DNA of 64,000 bases from Gammaproteobacteria bacterium (GTDB lineage: Bacteria > Pseudomonadota > Gammaproteobacteria > Pseudomonadales > Pseudohongiellaceae), in NCBI GenBank assembly GCA_024639905.1, contig JAHEGE010000005.1, forward strand, positions 124,001 through 188,000. The letters run 5' to 3'. Shown here piece by piece: positions 25,801 through 35,085 of the stretch; position 1 is the stretch's first letter; every line of letters starts with the position of its first letter. The position numbers were made by a program, and so were the translations under genes. The notes beneath the pieces were generated by a model. The model saw nothing but the letters and a program-made list of their open reading frames with translations. It was not told the DNA's origin and did no database searches.

Positions 25801-26325
25801 TTGGAATCTCTCAGCAGCACTAGCTCATTGATTAGCGAAACCCTCGCCAGCAATGCCGAATTTGCCCTGCCGCTGATCTTTGCGCTCGCCTGCTTAGAGG
25901 CGCTGGTAGGAATTGGGCTTTTTGTCTCCGGCGCTTTTCTTCTGGGCGTTGTGTCCTACTGCCTAGCTCAGGATCTCGTGTCACCAACTCTGATTTTCCT
26001 TACAGCACTGGGAGGCGCCACCGCGGGAGACCATGCAGGGTATTACGCTGGCAGAATGTGGGGGCCGCGGTTTCATTTAAGCCGCTTCGCAATCAAGTAC
26101 CACGCACGCATAACGAGAACCGAGAGCATGATCGCACGCTGGGGCGGCGTTGCAGTGGCCATAGGCCGATTCGTGCCGGCGATACGAAGTATCGTGCCGG
26201 CGATGCTTGGTATTAGCGGGCTCACTCGCCTGCGATTTTCCCTCATCGACTTCACAAGCTGCGCTGCCTGGGCACTGGCTTTGATCGTACTCGGCAGGGG
26301 AGTTGGCCAGCTTTTTAGCTTATAG
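25801..26325 (+). CDS. DedA family membrane protein
   Basis: A 174-residue integral membrane protein of the DedA (VTT-domain) family, linked to lipid flipping, membrane potential and envelope homeostasis. Family signatures are visible: GDHAGYYAGRMWG and the highly conserved GRFVPAIRSIVPAMLGISGL. It has four or five hydrophobic segments and is a little shorter than E. coli homologues (about 200-220). The start is TTG 25801, preceded by AGGGA at a suitable distance; no ATG is available upstream in frame. It stands alone between a structured intergenic region and a bidirectional terminator. Confidence 0.88.
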   Translation: MESLSSTSSLISETLASNAEFALPLIFALACLEALVGIGLFVSGAFLLGVVSYCLAQDLVSPTLIFLTALGGATAGDHAGYYAGRMWGPRFHLSRFAIKYHARITRTESMIARWGGVAVAIGRFVPAIRSIVPAMLGISGLTRLRFSLIDFTSCAAWALALIVLGRGVGQLFSL

Positions 26326-26346
26326 TTTGGTAAAAACTCGCTAAAA

Positions 26347-26380
26347 AAAATGCCGAGGGCGGTTAGCGCTCGGCATTTTT
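26347..26380. terminator. Bidirectional intrinsic terminator (dedA / PQQ dehydrogenase)
   Basis: AAAATGCCGAG (26347-26357) pairs with CTCGGCATTTT (26369-26379) across an 11-nt loop. The A-run before and T-run after the stem let it act on both strands, serving convergent dedA (plus) and the PQQ dehydrogenase (minus). Confidence 0.9.
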
Positions 26381-26486
26381 AAAGTTTACACCGCGAATCT
26401 TGAACCTTGCCTCGCGGGGCTATTTAGCGGTTTTGCCCGTTACGCTGCTGCCCCGCCCGATAGACTAAGGCAATAGCTACTTCCTG

Positions 26487-28538
26487 CTAGTGACCGCCGC
26501 TGCTCTCGGCCTGTGCGCCCGGCAGCGCCATCGCTGTTAGGGTGGAGCCTGTCTGCAGGATGATGTACTGATGACCGTCGTGAACCCACGAGCTCATGCC
26601 ATAGCTGCTGCGTCCTGGCGCTTCGATTTCCGCCATGATCTCGCCGCTGTCTTTATTGATCGCATAAAGCATAGGCGTGCCATCGCTCGCCGCGTCTGAA
26701 TAGACCAGCATGTTCTTGGTGACGACCATTGGCACCAATGCGCCAGTGCCCGTGTTGCCGATATCGACACCCGCCAGCGCTGGGTTGTTCTTGATGCGGT
26801 TAGGCGTCTCGCCGGTAGGGATCATCCACGAGTGGTCGCCCGTGTTCATATCAATAGCGGTGATGCGGCTATAAGGCGGCTTCCACAGGGGAATGCCCGC
26901 TGGGTGGCGCGGCGGACGCGAGGTCGCGCCGGGGCCAGCGTTCGCCCACTCCGACAGAGTCGTGCCCGTGGTGTTCGGGTACAGCAGGTCGGCCTCTTCA
27001 CCGGGGATGAGTCGCAGCGCGAAACAGGCCTTGTGAGAAGACACGTAAAGCTTGCCTGTTTCAGGATCCGCTACCGCAGGCGCGGTGATATTGGCACCAC
27101 CAGCACCGCCCGGACAGTTCATCGCCGCGAACTTGCCGGTGTCGTTGCCCGCATGAATCGGCGGGTTAAACAGAGGGCCCATTTGGTAGTTTTCGAGCGC
27201 GTCGATCGCCTGCTGGCGAATCTCCGGCGTGAAGTCCGCCAGATCGTCAACCGTGATGCCTTGCATGTCGTAAGGCGCGGGCTTGGTTACGTGGGGCTGA
27301 GTGGGTGACAGCACCTCACCCGGCACGATTGATGGCGGTACGGGCTTATCGACGATAGGCCACAGCGGTTCGCCAGTAATGCGGTCGAAGGCATACACCC
27401 ATGCCTGCTTCGTAATCTGCGCAATAGCAGGCACTTTGCCACGGCCCGGCATGTCTAGGTCGAGCAGAACAGGCGCCGTGGGATTATCGAAGTTCCAGAT
27501 TTCGTGCTTAACCATCTGGAAGTGCCACTTACGCTCACCCGTGCGGGTGTCGAGCGCGATTAGGGCTGCACCGTAGAGGTTATCACCCGGGCGGAAGCCG
27601 CCGTAGTAGTCGATAGTAGCGCTGTTGGTAGGAATATAGACGAGGTTGTTCGCGGGATCAGCCGACAATGGCGCCCATGAAGACACATCGCCCGTCCATT
27701 CCCAAGCGTCGTTTTCCCAAGTCTCGTGGCCGTATTCGCCCGGCTTAGGTATCACGTTGAACTTCCACTTGAACGCACCCGTGCGCGCATCATAGCCGAG
27801 GATATCGCCCGGCACGTTTTCTACGCGCGACTGATGATAGCCCTGCTCGGCTGAGTTGCCGACCACTACCGTGTCGTTAACCACGATGGGCGGTGACGAA
27901 GAAGTAATATAGCCGGTTTCTAGCGGTAGACCCTCGTAGGGATCATAGTCGTGGCCTAGGTCGGCGAGCATGTCGACAACACCCGTCTTAGGGAAGCCGT
28001 CGATAGGCACAGGCTTGCCGAAGCCTTCTATGGGAACGCCAGTGTCGGCATCGAGCGCCGTGAGGAAGAAACCAGGCGAGGCGATGTAGACGACGCCGCG
28101 GCCGTCGATGCGCGCAAAGCCCACACCCTTGCCGTAGTCCGCACGCATGGAGTATTCGCCGCGGGGCGTATCTGGCTCACGATAAGACCACAGCGTGTCG
28201 CCGGTCTTCGGATCGATCGCCACGACATAGCGCTTGTTGCCCGCTACCGTAAACAGCTTGCCATCGATCAGCGAGGGCGTAGAACGACCGCTGATGGCAC
28301 GGAAGCTCGCGCCGTCCCATTCCCACGCCACCTCGAGCTCGGTGAAATTCTCGGCGGTGATCTCGTCAGCTGGCGAGTAGCGTGTGTGCGCGAAGTCGCC
28401 GCCGAGTGTGAACCACTCTTCGGGGTCTTGGGCGGTTGCCGTGGCTGCTACGCCGAGGGCTACCGCCCCCATCGCTAGACTCTGCGACACCCTATGGAAG
28501 ACACCCCGGGGCATCGAAAAACTGCGTAAAGATCGCAT
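26487..28538 (-). CDS. PQQ-dependent quinoprotein dehydrogenase
   Basis: A periplasmic quinoprotein that oxidises an alcohol, sugar or cyclitol with pyrroloquinoline quinone. 683 residues, signal peptide about 1-36 (ending TATAQ), then an eight-bladed beta-propeller with repeated WKF/TGxxxW-type blades, for example DAKTGDTLW-like and YAFDRITGEPLWP segments. The FTLGGDFAHTRYSP start resembles the glucose/quinate dehydrogenase branch, but there is no N-terminal membrane domain. No cytochrome gene is fused or adjacent. The stop is followed by the terminator shared with dedA. Substrate not assigned. Confidence 0.87.
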   Translation of the reverse strand: MRSLRSFSMPRGVFHRVSQSLAMGAVALGVAATATAQDPEEWFTLGGDFAHTRYSPADEITAENFTELEVAWEWDGASFRAISGRSTPSLIDGKLFTVAGNKRYVVAIDPKTGDTLWSYREPDTPRGEYSMRADYGKGVGFARIDGRGVVYIASPGFFLTALDADTGVPIEGFGKPVPIDGFPKTGVVDMLADLGHDYDPYEGLPLETGYITSSSPPIVVNDTVVVGNSAEQGYHQSRVENVPGDILGYDARTGAFKWKFNVIPKPGEYGHETWENDAWEWTGDVSSWAPLSADPANNLVYIPTNSATIDYYGGFRPGDNLYGAALIALDTRTGERKWHFQMVKHEIWNFDNPTAPVLLDLDMPGRGKVPAIAQITKQAWVYAFDRITGEPLWPIVDKPVPPSIVPGEVLSPTQPHVTKPAPYDMQGITVDDLADFTPEIRQQAIDALENYQMGPLFNPPIHAGNDTGKFAAMNCPGGAGGANITAPAVADPETGKLYVSSHKACFALRLIPGEEADLLYPNTTGTTLSEWANAGPGATSRPPRHPAGIPLWKPPYSRITAIDMNTGDHSWMIPTGETPNRIKNNPALAGVDIGNTGTGALVPMVVTKNMLVYSDAASDGTPMLYAINKDSGEIMAEIEAPGRSSYGMSSWVHDGHQYIILQTGSTLTAMALPGAQAESSGGH

Positions 28539-28717
28539 AACTCCCTCTCTCTATTTTTGATGGATTTAACCCATCCAAATCTATCAAGAATTCGCCTCTG
28601 CAACCATGAAAATTTACCCAACGCCGGAGACAGAGCGCTTCTAACGACCCATCCCCGGTGCTCAATTTGCCGCAGCACACCTCTTCACCCGAGAGTAGTT
28701 GCCGCTAGAACAGCTCC

Positions 28718-30049
28718 TTAGAGCTCGTTCTTATAAATCTCGCCGCCCTTGATGATTACACGGATCGACTCCTGCGGACGCGCAAGGATCGAAATATCCT
28801 CAAGCGGATCGCCGTCTACGAGCAGTATGTCAGCGACAGCGAGCGGCTCGATCACACCGAGCTTGCCATAAAGGTTGCGCGGACCAGACAGCCCAACTAG
28901 TTCTCCGGCTTTTGAGGTTGCCTGCTTAAGCACTTCTGCAGGTTCAAACCACTCACTCCTGAGCACCAGCTCACGGTTACCGTTTCTAAGCTCCGAAAGC
29001 GAGGTCACGATGTCCGTGCCAAAAACGATGTTGCGATAGCCTAGATTGTTAGCTGCGGTAAGCAGCGAACTCACTCCGTCGCGCGCTTGGCGCTGTTTGG
29101 CTAGCTGATCGGCATTCATGCCTCCCATCTCTTGTTGAAAGACAATCACCTGGGGCGACAACCAGACGTCTCGCTCGTTCATGTACTCAAGCGTCTCGAC
29201 ATCGATTAAGTTCGCATGCTCGATCGAACGCACGCCGAGATCTACGGCTCGCCGCACTCCCTTGCTGTTGTATACATGCGCGGCAACATAGGTGCCCCAA
29301 TCCGCAGCAGCCGCGACAGCTGCCCTAATTTCGTCTTCCGTAAACTGGGTCACATCAAGCGGGTCTCCGTAGGAACTCACCCCACCGCCGACTGCAATCT
29401 TAATTTGTGTCGCACCGCGTCGAAGGTTCTCACGCGCTGCCTGCAGAACCTCGGGCACGCCGTCGGCAACGACTACCATTCCCCGCTCTTCTAAAGGGCT
29501 TCGACTACCTGGCTCCAACAGTCGCGAAGGGGCTTCTGGCGTCCGATGATCCGAGTGGCCAGAAGTTTGCGAAATCATGGCGCCCGCAGGGAAAATACGA
29601 GGCCCCGGCAGCACGCCCCTATCGATAGCCTGTTTCAAAGAAAACGTATTGCCGCTCATATCTCGGATAGTGGTAAAGCCATTATCGAGAAAGGCCTTTG
29701 CTGCAACGCTTGCAGTGTAGGCGTAGTAGTAATCATCAGAGGTAAGTGCCTGCTGCACAGGTAGCTGAAGCATCACGTGGGTATGGGCATCGATAAGTCC
29801 GGGCATGAGTGTTAGCCCCGACGCATCAATCTCGCGCACACCGCCAGGATTCGAGAGGCCGCGGCCGATGGAATCTATGACACCATCGACGATCAACACA
29901 TCCTGCTGCGTGCTTAGCTGATCGCTAGTGCCGTCAAAGATTCGCGCGTTGCGGACCACGAGCGATTGCGCTGTTACAGAGCCCGCTGCAAAGAGCGCCG
30001 CAACAAGCACGCTAAGTAGCCGTACAAATTTCATTGAATTAGGACTCAC
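28718..30049 (-). CDS. Secreted metal-dependent amidohydrolase
   Basis: An imidazolonepropionase/prolidase-like amidohydrolase. Metal-site motifs of the family are visible: LMPGLIDAHTHV, a lysine in QIKIAVGGGVSS, AAHVYNSKG, SIEHANLID and the aspartate of FGTD. The first residues form a signal peptide (KFVRLLSVLVAALFAAGSV). GTG 30049 is chosen because AAGGAG lies 6 nt upstream; ATG 30079 overlaps the cyclophilin gene stop and ATG 30034 is also possible. Related enzymes cleave acyl-dipeptides or cyclic amides; the substrate is unknown. It is in an operon with the cyclophilin-like gene. Confidence 0.85.
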   Translation of the reverse strand: MSPNSMKFVRLLSVLVAALFAAGSVTAQSLVVRNARIFDGTSDQLSTQQDVLIVDGVIDSIGRGLSNPGGVREIDASGLTLMPGLIDAHTHVMLQLPVQQALTSDDYYYAYTASVAAKAFLDNGFTTIRDMSGNTFSLKQAIDRGVLPGPRIFPAGAMISQTSGHSDHRTPEAPSRLLEPGSRSPLEERGMVVVADGVPEVLQAARENLRRGATQIKIAVGGGVSSYGDPLDVTQFTEDEIRAAVAAAADWGTYVAAHVYNSKGVRRAVDLGVRSIEHANLIDVETLEYMNERDVWLSPQVIVFQQEMGGMNADQLAKQRQARDGVSSLLTAANNLGYRNIVFGTDIVTSLSELRNGNRELVLRSEWFEPAEVLKQATSKAGELVGLSGPRNLYGKLGVIEPLAVADILLVDGDPLEDISILARPQESIRVIIKGGEIYKNEL

Positions 30050-30075
30050 TCTATTCTCCTTATTGGTCTGGGTAT

Positions 30076-30738
30076 TCATTTAGTTGTCGCTGAGGCTTGC
30101 CGATACGCGCGCACGATCTCAACGGGGACTGTTAATATTTCTCCCTCTAGAAAAGGGATTGATGTAGCGCCATTGGCTTCAAGCCGGCTTATTTCCTCAA
30201 TGATCTCGATGCCTCGCGTCACTTCGCCGATAACGGGAAATCCCCGCGCATCGAAACGTCCTTCTACGCCTTCGTTCATGCTTGGTGCATCGCGTAGGGT
30301 GAAAACAATTTCTGGTATAACCGAACCTGTTTGCAAAAGGTCGCGTGCGAGTCCAATGGTGCCTCTTCGGTGTTGCCCCTCATTGGGTCGCGCTGAATCC
30401 CACTCTACTAGCAGTTCTTGCACGCCGTAGTCAGCGGGATTGACTGGCTCCTGGCTGATCAGCGCCGCTTCAAGCAGCCCACCTTGAACAAGCTGTGGCG
30501 TATCGCCGCCATCAAGCGACCCACTGCGATACAACGTCGCCCCGTCGTATTGACCTCGATCTACGAAACCAAGCCAATAGTTGGCGGCGAGGGGGCTGTT
30601 TTCGATATCAATCGCGAGCTCTATAGCGCCCAAGGGGGTTTCGAGCACTACCGCTACGCGCGCCTCTTGTGCCGCTACAGCGGTGCAAAGCGACAAACCC
30701 ACTATCCATGCCAAGACTTTACTGAACATTAACCTCAC
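30076..30738 (-). CDS. Cyclophilin-type peptidylprolyl isomerase, secreted
   Basis: A 220-residue exported protein, signal peptide about 4-23 (ending AVAA), with a cyclophilin fold: ETPLGAIELAIDIENSPLAANYWLGFVDRG cut here to its family order of strand and helix, then YDGATLYR and a GQHRRGTIGLARD segment. Several canonical active-site residues differ, so activity may be reduced. GTG 30738 follows AGGAG at 8 nt; ATG 30729 is an alternative. It is the first gene of a two-gene operon with the amidohydrolase, and divergent from the AraC-type regulator. Confidence 0.8.
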   Translation of the reverse strand: MRLMFSKVLAWIVGLSLCTAVAAQEARVAVVLETPLGAIELAIDIENSPLAANYWLGFVDRGQYDGATLYRSGSLDGGDTPQLVQGGLLEAALISQEPVNPADYGVQELLVEWDSARPNEGQHRRGTIGLARDLLQTGSVIPEIVFTLRDAPSMNEGVEGRFDARGFPVIGEVTRGIEIIEEISRLEANGATSIPFLEGEILTVPVEIVRAYRQASATTK

Positions 30739-30910
30739 AGCCTATTCTCCTGTTTAGGAAACGAATGACGCAGCATAGTTGCGCTGTAGGGCCTTTGATC
30801 TCCCCAGAAACTTTTTGAAACTAGCATCCATCGCATTGATTGCGATATCATTTTACGACAGCGCTCATACCAAATGACGCCAACAGCGGAACGAGAAAGG
30901 CGCCTGACCG

Positions 30911-31954
30911 ATGCCACACAGTTACGACAACAACAATCCCCTGACCACCAGCGCCGAAATTCTGCTCGGAAGTGAAACCGCTGCTCAGGAACAAGGCATC
31001 GACCTCGACATTTGCCTAGCAGCAAGCGGCTTGACTCTTACTCAGGTGTCGTCTGGAGAAGGCGACCTGCCCCTGCACAAAGTGGTCGCTTTTCTAAATC
31101 ATGCCGCGGCCGCTTCGCAGCGGGGCAGCTTCAGCCTCGCCGTTGCTAAACATCAGCCACCTCTTAGATTCGCCATGACGGGGCAGCTTGTGCGATTTGC
31201 ACCAACCCTGGGAGAAGCGATTAGAGGCGCCATACGCTTTTCTATTCTTAACAGCCAGTACAGCCTCTGGGCGCTGTCGGAAGATGAGAAAAAAACAACT
31301 CTCAGGCGAGAAACCCGGGTTCAGCTTCAGCTGAGCACTAGCGAGTTGCAGACTCTCGCACTCGCATTGACCTACAAGGCCATGATGGCCATTTGTCAGC
31401 GGCGAATTCCTCTGAGCCAGGTGACATTTAGTCATCGCAAATCAGAAGCGCATGATGAACTGCACAGCTTCTTCGACGCGCCGATTCTCTACAATCATTC
31501 GGAGACCAGCTTGGTGTTTCCTAAGAAGGCACTCGAGTATGCGATACCCACAGCCAACCCGCAGGTCTACAGGTTGCTCTGGTCCCACCTCGAAAAGCTA
31601 GCCGCTACAAATTTTGAGCATTTGGATCTAATCGAACGCTTGCGATTAGAGCTGCGCCAATCTGTCGGCTCGCGGCGCTGCACCTTAGAAGGGGTGTGCC
31701 AAACATGGGGAGTACATCCTCGCAGCCTGCAACGGAGCCTGCGCGAGAACGGCACGAGCTTTCGCGCCCTGCTTCTCGGCGTTAGACAGGAGCTGGCAGA
31801 AGCCTATCTTCGGGACTCATCGATCCCTGTTCTCGAACTCGCCGACCTTCTTGGATACCGCAACTCGAGCGCCTTCTCCCGCGCCTTTAAGCAGCAGGCA
31901 GGATTGGCACCTGAGCATTGGAGGCTGCAATTCGCACGAGACAGCCTGTCGTAA
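30911..31954 (+). CDS. AraC family transcriptional regulator (OruR/ArgR-like)
   Basis: A 347-residue regulator with an N-terminal arabinose-binding-type sensor domain (about 20-200, including the typical ILYNHSETSLVFPKKALEYAIPT region) and a C-terminal double helix-turn-helix domain (about 240-340) ending in LLGYRNSSAFSRAFKQQAG. It probably senses an amino-acid-derived or related small molecule. Divergent orientation to the cyclophilin/amidohydrolase operon with a 172-bp shared spacer makes that operon its most likely target; the DUF885 gene downstream is another candidate (inference). Confidence 0.88.
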   Translation: MPHSYDNNNPLTTSAEILLGSETAAQEQGIDLDICLAASGLTLTQVSSGEGDLPLHKVVAFLNHAAAASQRGSFSLAVAKHQPPLRFAMTGQLVRFAPTLGEAIRGAIRFSILNSQYSLWALSEDEKKTTLRRETRVQLQLSTSELQTLALALTYKAMMAICQRRIPLSQVTFSHRKSEAHDELHSFFDAPILYNHSETSLVFPKKALEYAIPTANPQVYRLLWSHLEKLAATNFEHLDLIERLRLELRQSVGSRRCTLEGVCQTWGVHPRSLQRSLRENGTSFRALLLGVRQELAEAYLRDSSIPVLELADLLGYRNSSAFSRAFKQQAGLAPEHWRLQFARDSLS

Positions 31955-32036
31955 AATGATAATTAGAAAGTCACAAAATGGTACGCAAAAACACCCTACC
32001 CCCTTACACTGAACAGCTCTCTGGAGGAAAAATCCT

Positions 32037-33410
32037 ATGCGCTACTCAGCCCGCTTACGCTTGCTAAACCACGCTTCACGCTTAATTGGTCGGCACCTGC
32101 ATACGACTCTGTTCGCGCTACTCTGCAGCCTCGCCGCACAAATCAGTTCCGCCGCCTCGGTAACGGCTGGCCAAGACACGATGGATGGCATAGCGAACGA
32201 TTTCGTTAAAGCAGGCCTGCGCTTTCAGAATCACGACCCGCTGCCCTATGTGTATATCGGCCCTCCCGCTTGGCGCACAGAAGCGCGTACAGACACTACG
32301 ACATTGGATGCCCAACTTGAGTATCTCGCCGGCCTAAGCGCGCGCATTACTGCGTTGCCAGACACCACAGATCCTCTGGAAGCCCGCAGACGACGAGACC
32401 TCCTTGCCCGAATTCAGGCCTTGGTGACACGCGGCGAAATAATCGCAGGCACCGAGCCCGCAAGTTTCGATGAGGAGACGCAATTACTGTTTGGCGTAGT
32501 CGCGCCGGAGTACGACGAAGCGCATTTTCGTCAACTGACAGCGGAATTGGATAGCATCATCCCTGGCGACGGCCCATTAGGCGCGCGCATAAGCGCGTTC
32601 CGGAAACAGTTTGTTATCCCACCTGAAAAGCTGGAACTCGTCATTGGTCGCGCCATGCAAGAATGTCGCGAGAAAACACTCGCGCACATTGACCTCCCTC
32701 CCAATGAGAGCGTCACGCTCAACATCACCGACGACATGCCGTGGGTTGGTTTCACGGAATTCAGAGGCAATAGCCAAAGCACCGTGCACCTTAACAGTTC
32801 AGTGCCTGTGCACATCGAACGCGCGATCGAGCTCGGTTGCCATGAAGGTTACCCGGGACATCACGTTCACGCCTCGCTCATCGAGCAGTCTGTCGTTAAA
32901 GAGCGTGGCTGGAATGAATACTCTTACATCGCACTCGTCGGTCCCTCTGCAGTCATCGCGGAAGGCGCGGCGAGCTATGCAATGGAAGTCGCTTTCTCAC
33001 GCGAGGAAAGGGTGCAGTTCGAACGCGACGTACTGCTTCCACTGGCAAACATCGACGGCACCGAACTCGATACGTATTACCATTTCGTCGACCTGATTGG
33101 CGAGCTCAACTACGCGAGAAACGAAGCGGCACGCCAGTATCTGTATAGGGGTCTCCCACGCGACGATGCTATGCGCTGGCTCATGGAGTTCGGCCTAGAG
33201 ACAGAAGGCACCGCTGCTACCCGCCTCAACGTTATCGACGCACAGCGTAGCTATGTCATTACCTATAACTACGGTCGTGAAATCGTCGCTAGCTACATCG
33301 AGTCTAAGCCCGGCCAGTCGGCAGACGCCGTTTGGCAGTCTTTCATTGAGATATTCACCTTTCCACTTTCACCCATCGACCTGCTTGCAGGCGACAGCTC
33401 TCCTCAGTAA
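32037..33410 (+). CDS. DUF885-like secreted metalloprotease
   Basis: A 457-residue exported protein with a signal sequence (about 20-40). The DUF885 zinc signature HEGYPGHH is at 269-276, and the downstream glutamate helix is AEGAASYAMEVAF, as in peptidases related to the HExxH clan. A GGAGG Shine-Dalgarno sits 7 nt before the ATG. It lies 82 bp after the AraC regulator on the same strand and, like the nearby amidohydrolase, probably takes part in peptide breakdown (inference). No exact substrate can be named. Confidence 0.8.
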   Translation: MRYSARLRLLNHASRLIGRHLHTTLFALLCSLAAQISSAASVTAGQDTMDGIANDFVKAGLRFQNHDPLPYVYIGPPAWRTEARTDTTTLDAQLEYLAGLSARITALPDTTDPLEARRRRDLLARIQALVTRGEIIAGTEPASFDEETQLLFGVVAPEYDEAHFRQLTAELDSIIPGDGPLGARISAFRKQFVIPPEKLELVIGRAMQECREKTLAHIDLPPNESVTLNITDDMPWVGFTEFRGNSQSTVHLNSSVPVHIERAIELGCHEGYPGHHVHASLIEQSVVKERGWNEYSYIALVGPSAVIAEGAASYAMEVAFSREERVQFERDVLLPLANIDGTELDTYYHFVDLIGELNYARNEAARQYLYRGLPRDDAMRWLMEFGLETEGTAATRLNVIDAQRSYVITYNYGREIVASYIESKPGQSADAVWQSFIEIFTFPLSPIDLLAGDSSPQ

Positions 33411-33625
33411 TCTTTCCTAGCAGCAAACACTAACGATCCGGTCTATCCCCCCCCCTCATCAGACAATCTCGGTGAGGCGGGATGGGCTAGACTAGAACCT
33501 GCATAAAAAGAGGCACTCTCCTTATCTTAGTGCTATAGTCGCGCGCTTTGCACAAAGCCCTAGGATTCAAGCTCTTACAGCGCGGACTAGCAGATCTTTC
33601 ATCGCATGCGGCAGCGGTTAGGTAT

Positions 33626-34102
33626 ATGATTGAAAATAAAGAAAAAACGATCGTCGGCTGGCGAGAATGGTTATCGCTGCCGGATCTAGGGATCGCCGCC
33701 ATCAAGGCGAAGGTAGACACCGGCGCACGTTCATCAGCGATCCATGCTTACAGTGTCGAGGTGGTGACGGAAGGCGAACAGGAGTTCGCAATTTTTCAGG
33801 TGCACCCCTACCAAGATGACATTTCGAACTCAGTGACCTGCCGCGCCCCCATCGTCGACCGCCGAATTGTGCGCGACTCCGGCGGTCATGAAGAGGAGCG
33901 ATTGTTTATTTCGACGTCGGTCGCCTTTATGGGCAAGATTTGGGAGGCGGAGTTTAGTCTTACCAACAGAGAGAATATGGCATTCAGAATGCTTCTAGGC
34001 CGCACCTCGATTATCGGCGGCGGGCTAGTAGTAGATCCTGCCCTGTCGTTCACACAAGGCGAAGAACTCGCCGCGCAAAAATTCGCCGCCAGCCAACGCT
34101 AG
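33626..34102 (+). CDS. RimB-like ATP-dependent zinc protease family protein
   Basis: A 158-residue protein of the COG4067 family, a retropepsin-like fold usually next to rimK. The segment [12 protein letters not shown] carries the aspartic-protease-like DTGA motif, and LLGRTSI is the matching strand. Related Pseudomonas RimB is reported to process RpsF after RimK action. The start at 33626 gives [20 protein letters not shown], as in the family; the longer frame from TTG 33548 is unlikely. First gene of the rimB-rimK-aspartoacylase operon, 28 bp before rimK. Confidence 0.82.
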   Translation: MIENKEKTIVGWREWLSLPDLGIAAIKAKVDTGARSSAIHAYSVEVVTEGEQEFAIFQVHPYQDDISNSVTCRAPIVDRRIVRDSGGHEEERLFISTSVAFMGKIWEAEFSLTNRENMAFRMLLGRTSIIGGGLVVDPALSFTQGEELAAQKFAASQR

Positions 34103-34130
34103 CCACTTTACAGTAGAAGGAACACCAATA

Positions 34131-35036
34131 ATGAAAATCGCAGTGCTCTCGCGCAACCGCAACCTCTACTCGACCCGCAGGCTCATCGAAGCAGCGGAAG
34201 AGCGCGGCCATGAGGTGCGCGTCTTAGACGCACTGCGTTGCTACATGAATATAACCTCGCACCGGCCAACCATCCACTATCGCGGCGAAATCCTCGAAGA
34301 CTTCGACGCGATCATTCCTCGTATTGGCGCCTCGGTGACTTTCTACGGCACGGCGGTATTACGGCAGTTCGAGATGATGGGCGTATACCCTCTTAACGAA
34401 TCGGTGGCGATCTCGCGTTCGCGCGATAAGCTGCGTTCCTTGCAGCTTCTATCGCGCAAAGGGGTGGGCCTACCGATTACCGGCTTCGCAAATAAGCCGG
34501 ACGATATTCAAGATTTGATCAAGATGGTGGGCGGCGCGCCCTTGGTGATCAAACTCCTCGAGGGCACTCAAGGCATCGGTGTGGTGCTGGCCGAAACTCG
34601 CAAGGCGGCAGAGAGCGTGATCGAATCTTTCCTCGGTCTCAAGGTGTCGGTTCTGGTACAGGAATATATTAAGGAAGCCGGCGGCGCCGACATCCGCTGT
34701 CTCGTTGTCGACGGCAAGGTTGTTGCCTCTATGAAGCGGCAAGCGAAGGAAGGTGAATTCCGCTCCAACATCCATCGCGGCGGCAGCGCCTCACTTATCC
34801 GCATTACGCCTGAAGAGCGCACTACCGCGGTACGCGCCGCGATGACCATGGGTCTCAATGTGTGTGGCGTCGATATCCTGCGCTCGGCTCACGGACCACT
34901 CGTTATGGAAGTGAATTCCTCTCCGGGCCTTGAAGGCATCGAGAATGCGACAGGCAAAGACATCGCCGGGCTGATTATTCAATTCATGGAGAAGAACGCT
35001 CAACGCGGCAAAACAAAGACGCGAGGAAAAGGTTAG
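34131..35036 (+). CDS. rimK: RimK family ATP-grasp alpha-L-glutamate ligase
   Basis: Adds glutamate residues to the C-terminus of ribosomal protein S6 in E. coli; some homologues make polyglutamate. 301 residues with the pre-ATP-grasp domain ([20 protein letters not shown]), the glycine loop [12 protein letters not shown] and the metal-binding [13 protein letters not shown] strand. The C-terminal tail is strongly basic ([14 protein letters not shown]). The full set of ATP-grasp motifs predicts an active enzyme. rpsF itself is not in the window. It is followed by an aspartoacylase-type gene. Confidence 0.93.
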   Translation: MKIAVLSRNRNLYSTRRLIEAAEERGHEVRVLDALRCYMNITSHRPTIHYRGEILEDFDAIIPRIGASVTFYGTAVLRQFEMMGVYPLNESVAISRSRDKLRSLQLLSRKGVGLPITGFANKPDDIQDLIKMVGGAPLVIKLLEGTQGIGVVLAETRKAAESVIESFLGLKVSVLVQEYIKEAGGADIRCLVVDGKVVASMKRQAKEGEFRSNIHRGGSASLIRITPEERTTAVRAAMTMGLNVCGVDILRSAHGPLVMEVNSSPGLEGIENATGKDIAGLIIQFMEKNAQRGKTKTRGKG

Positions 35037-35085
35037 TTTTCAACAATTTTGAGCCTTGCATCTAAGGCATATTGAGATAACGAGA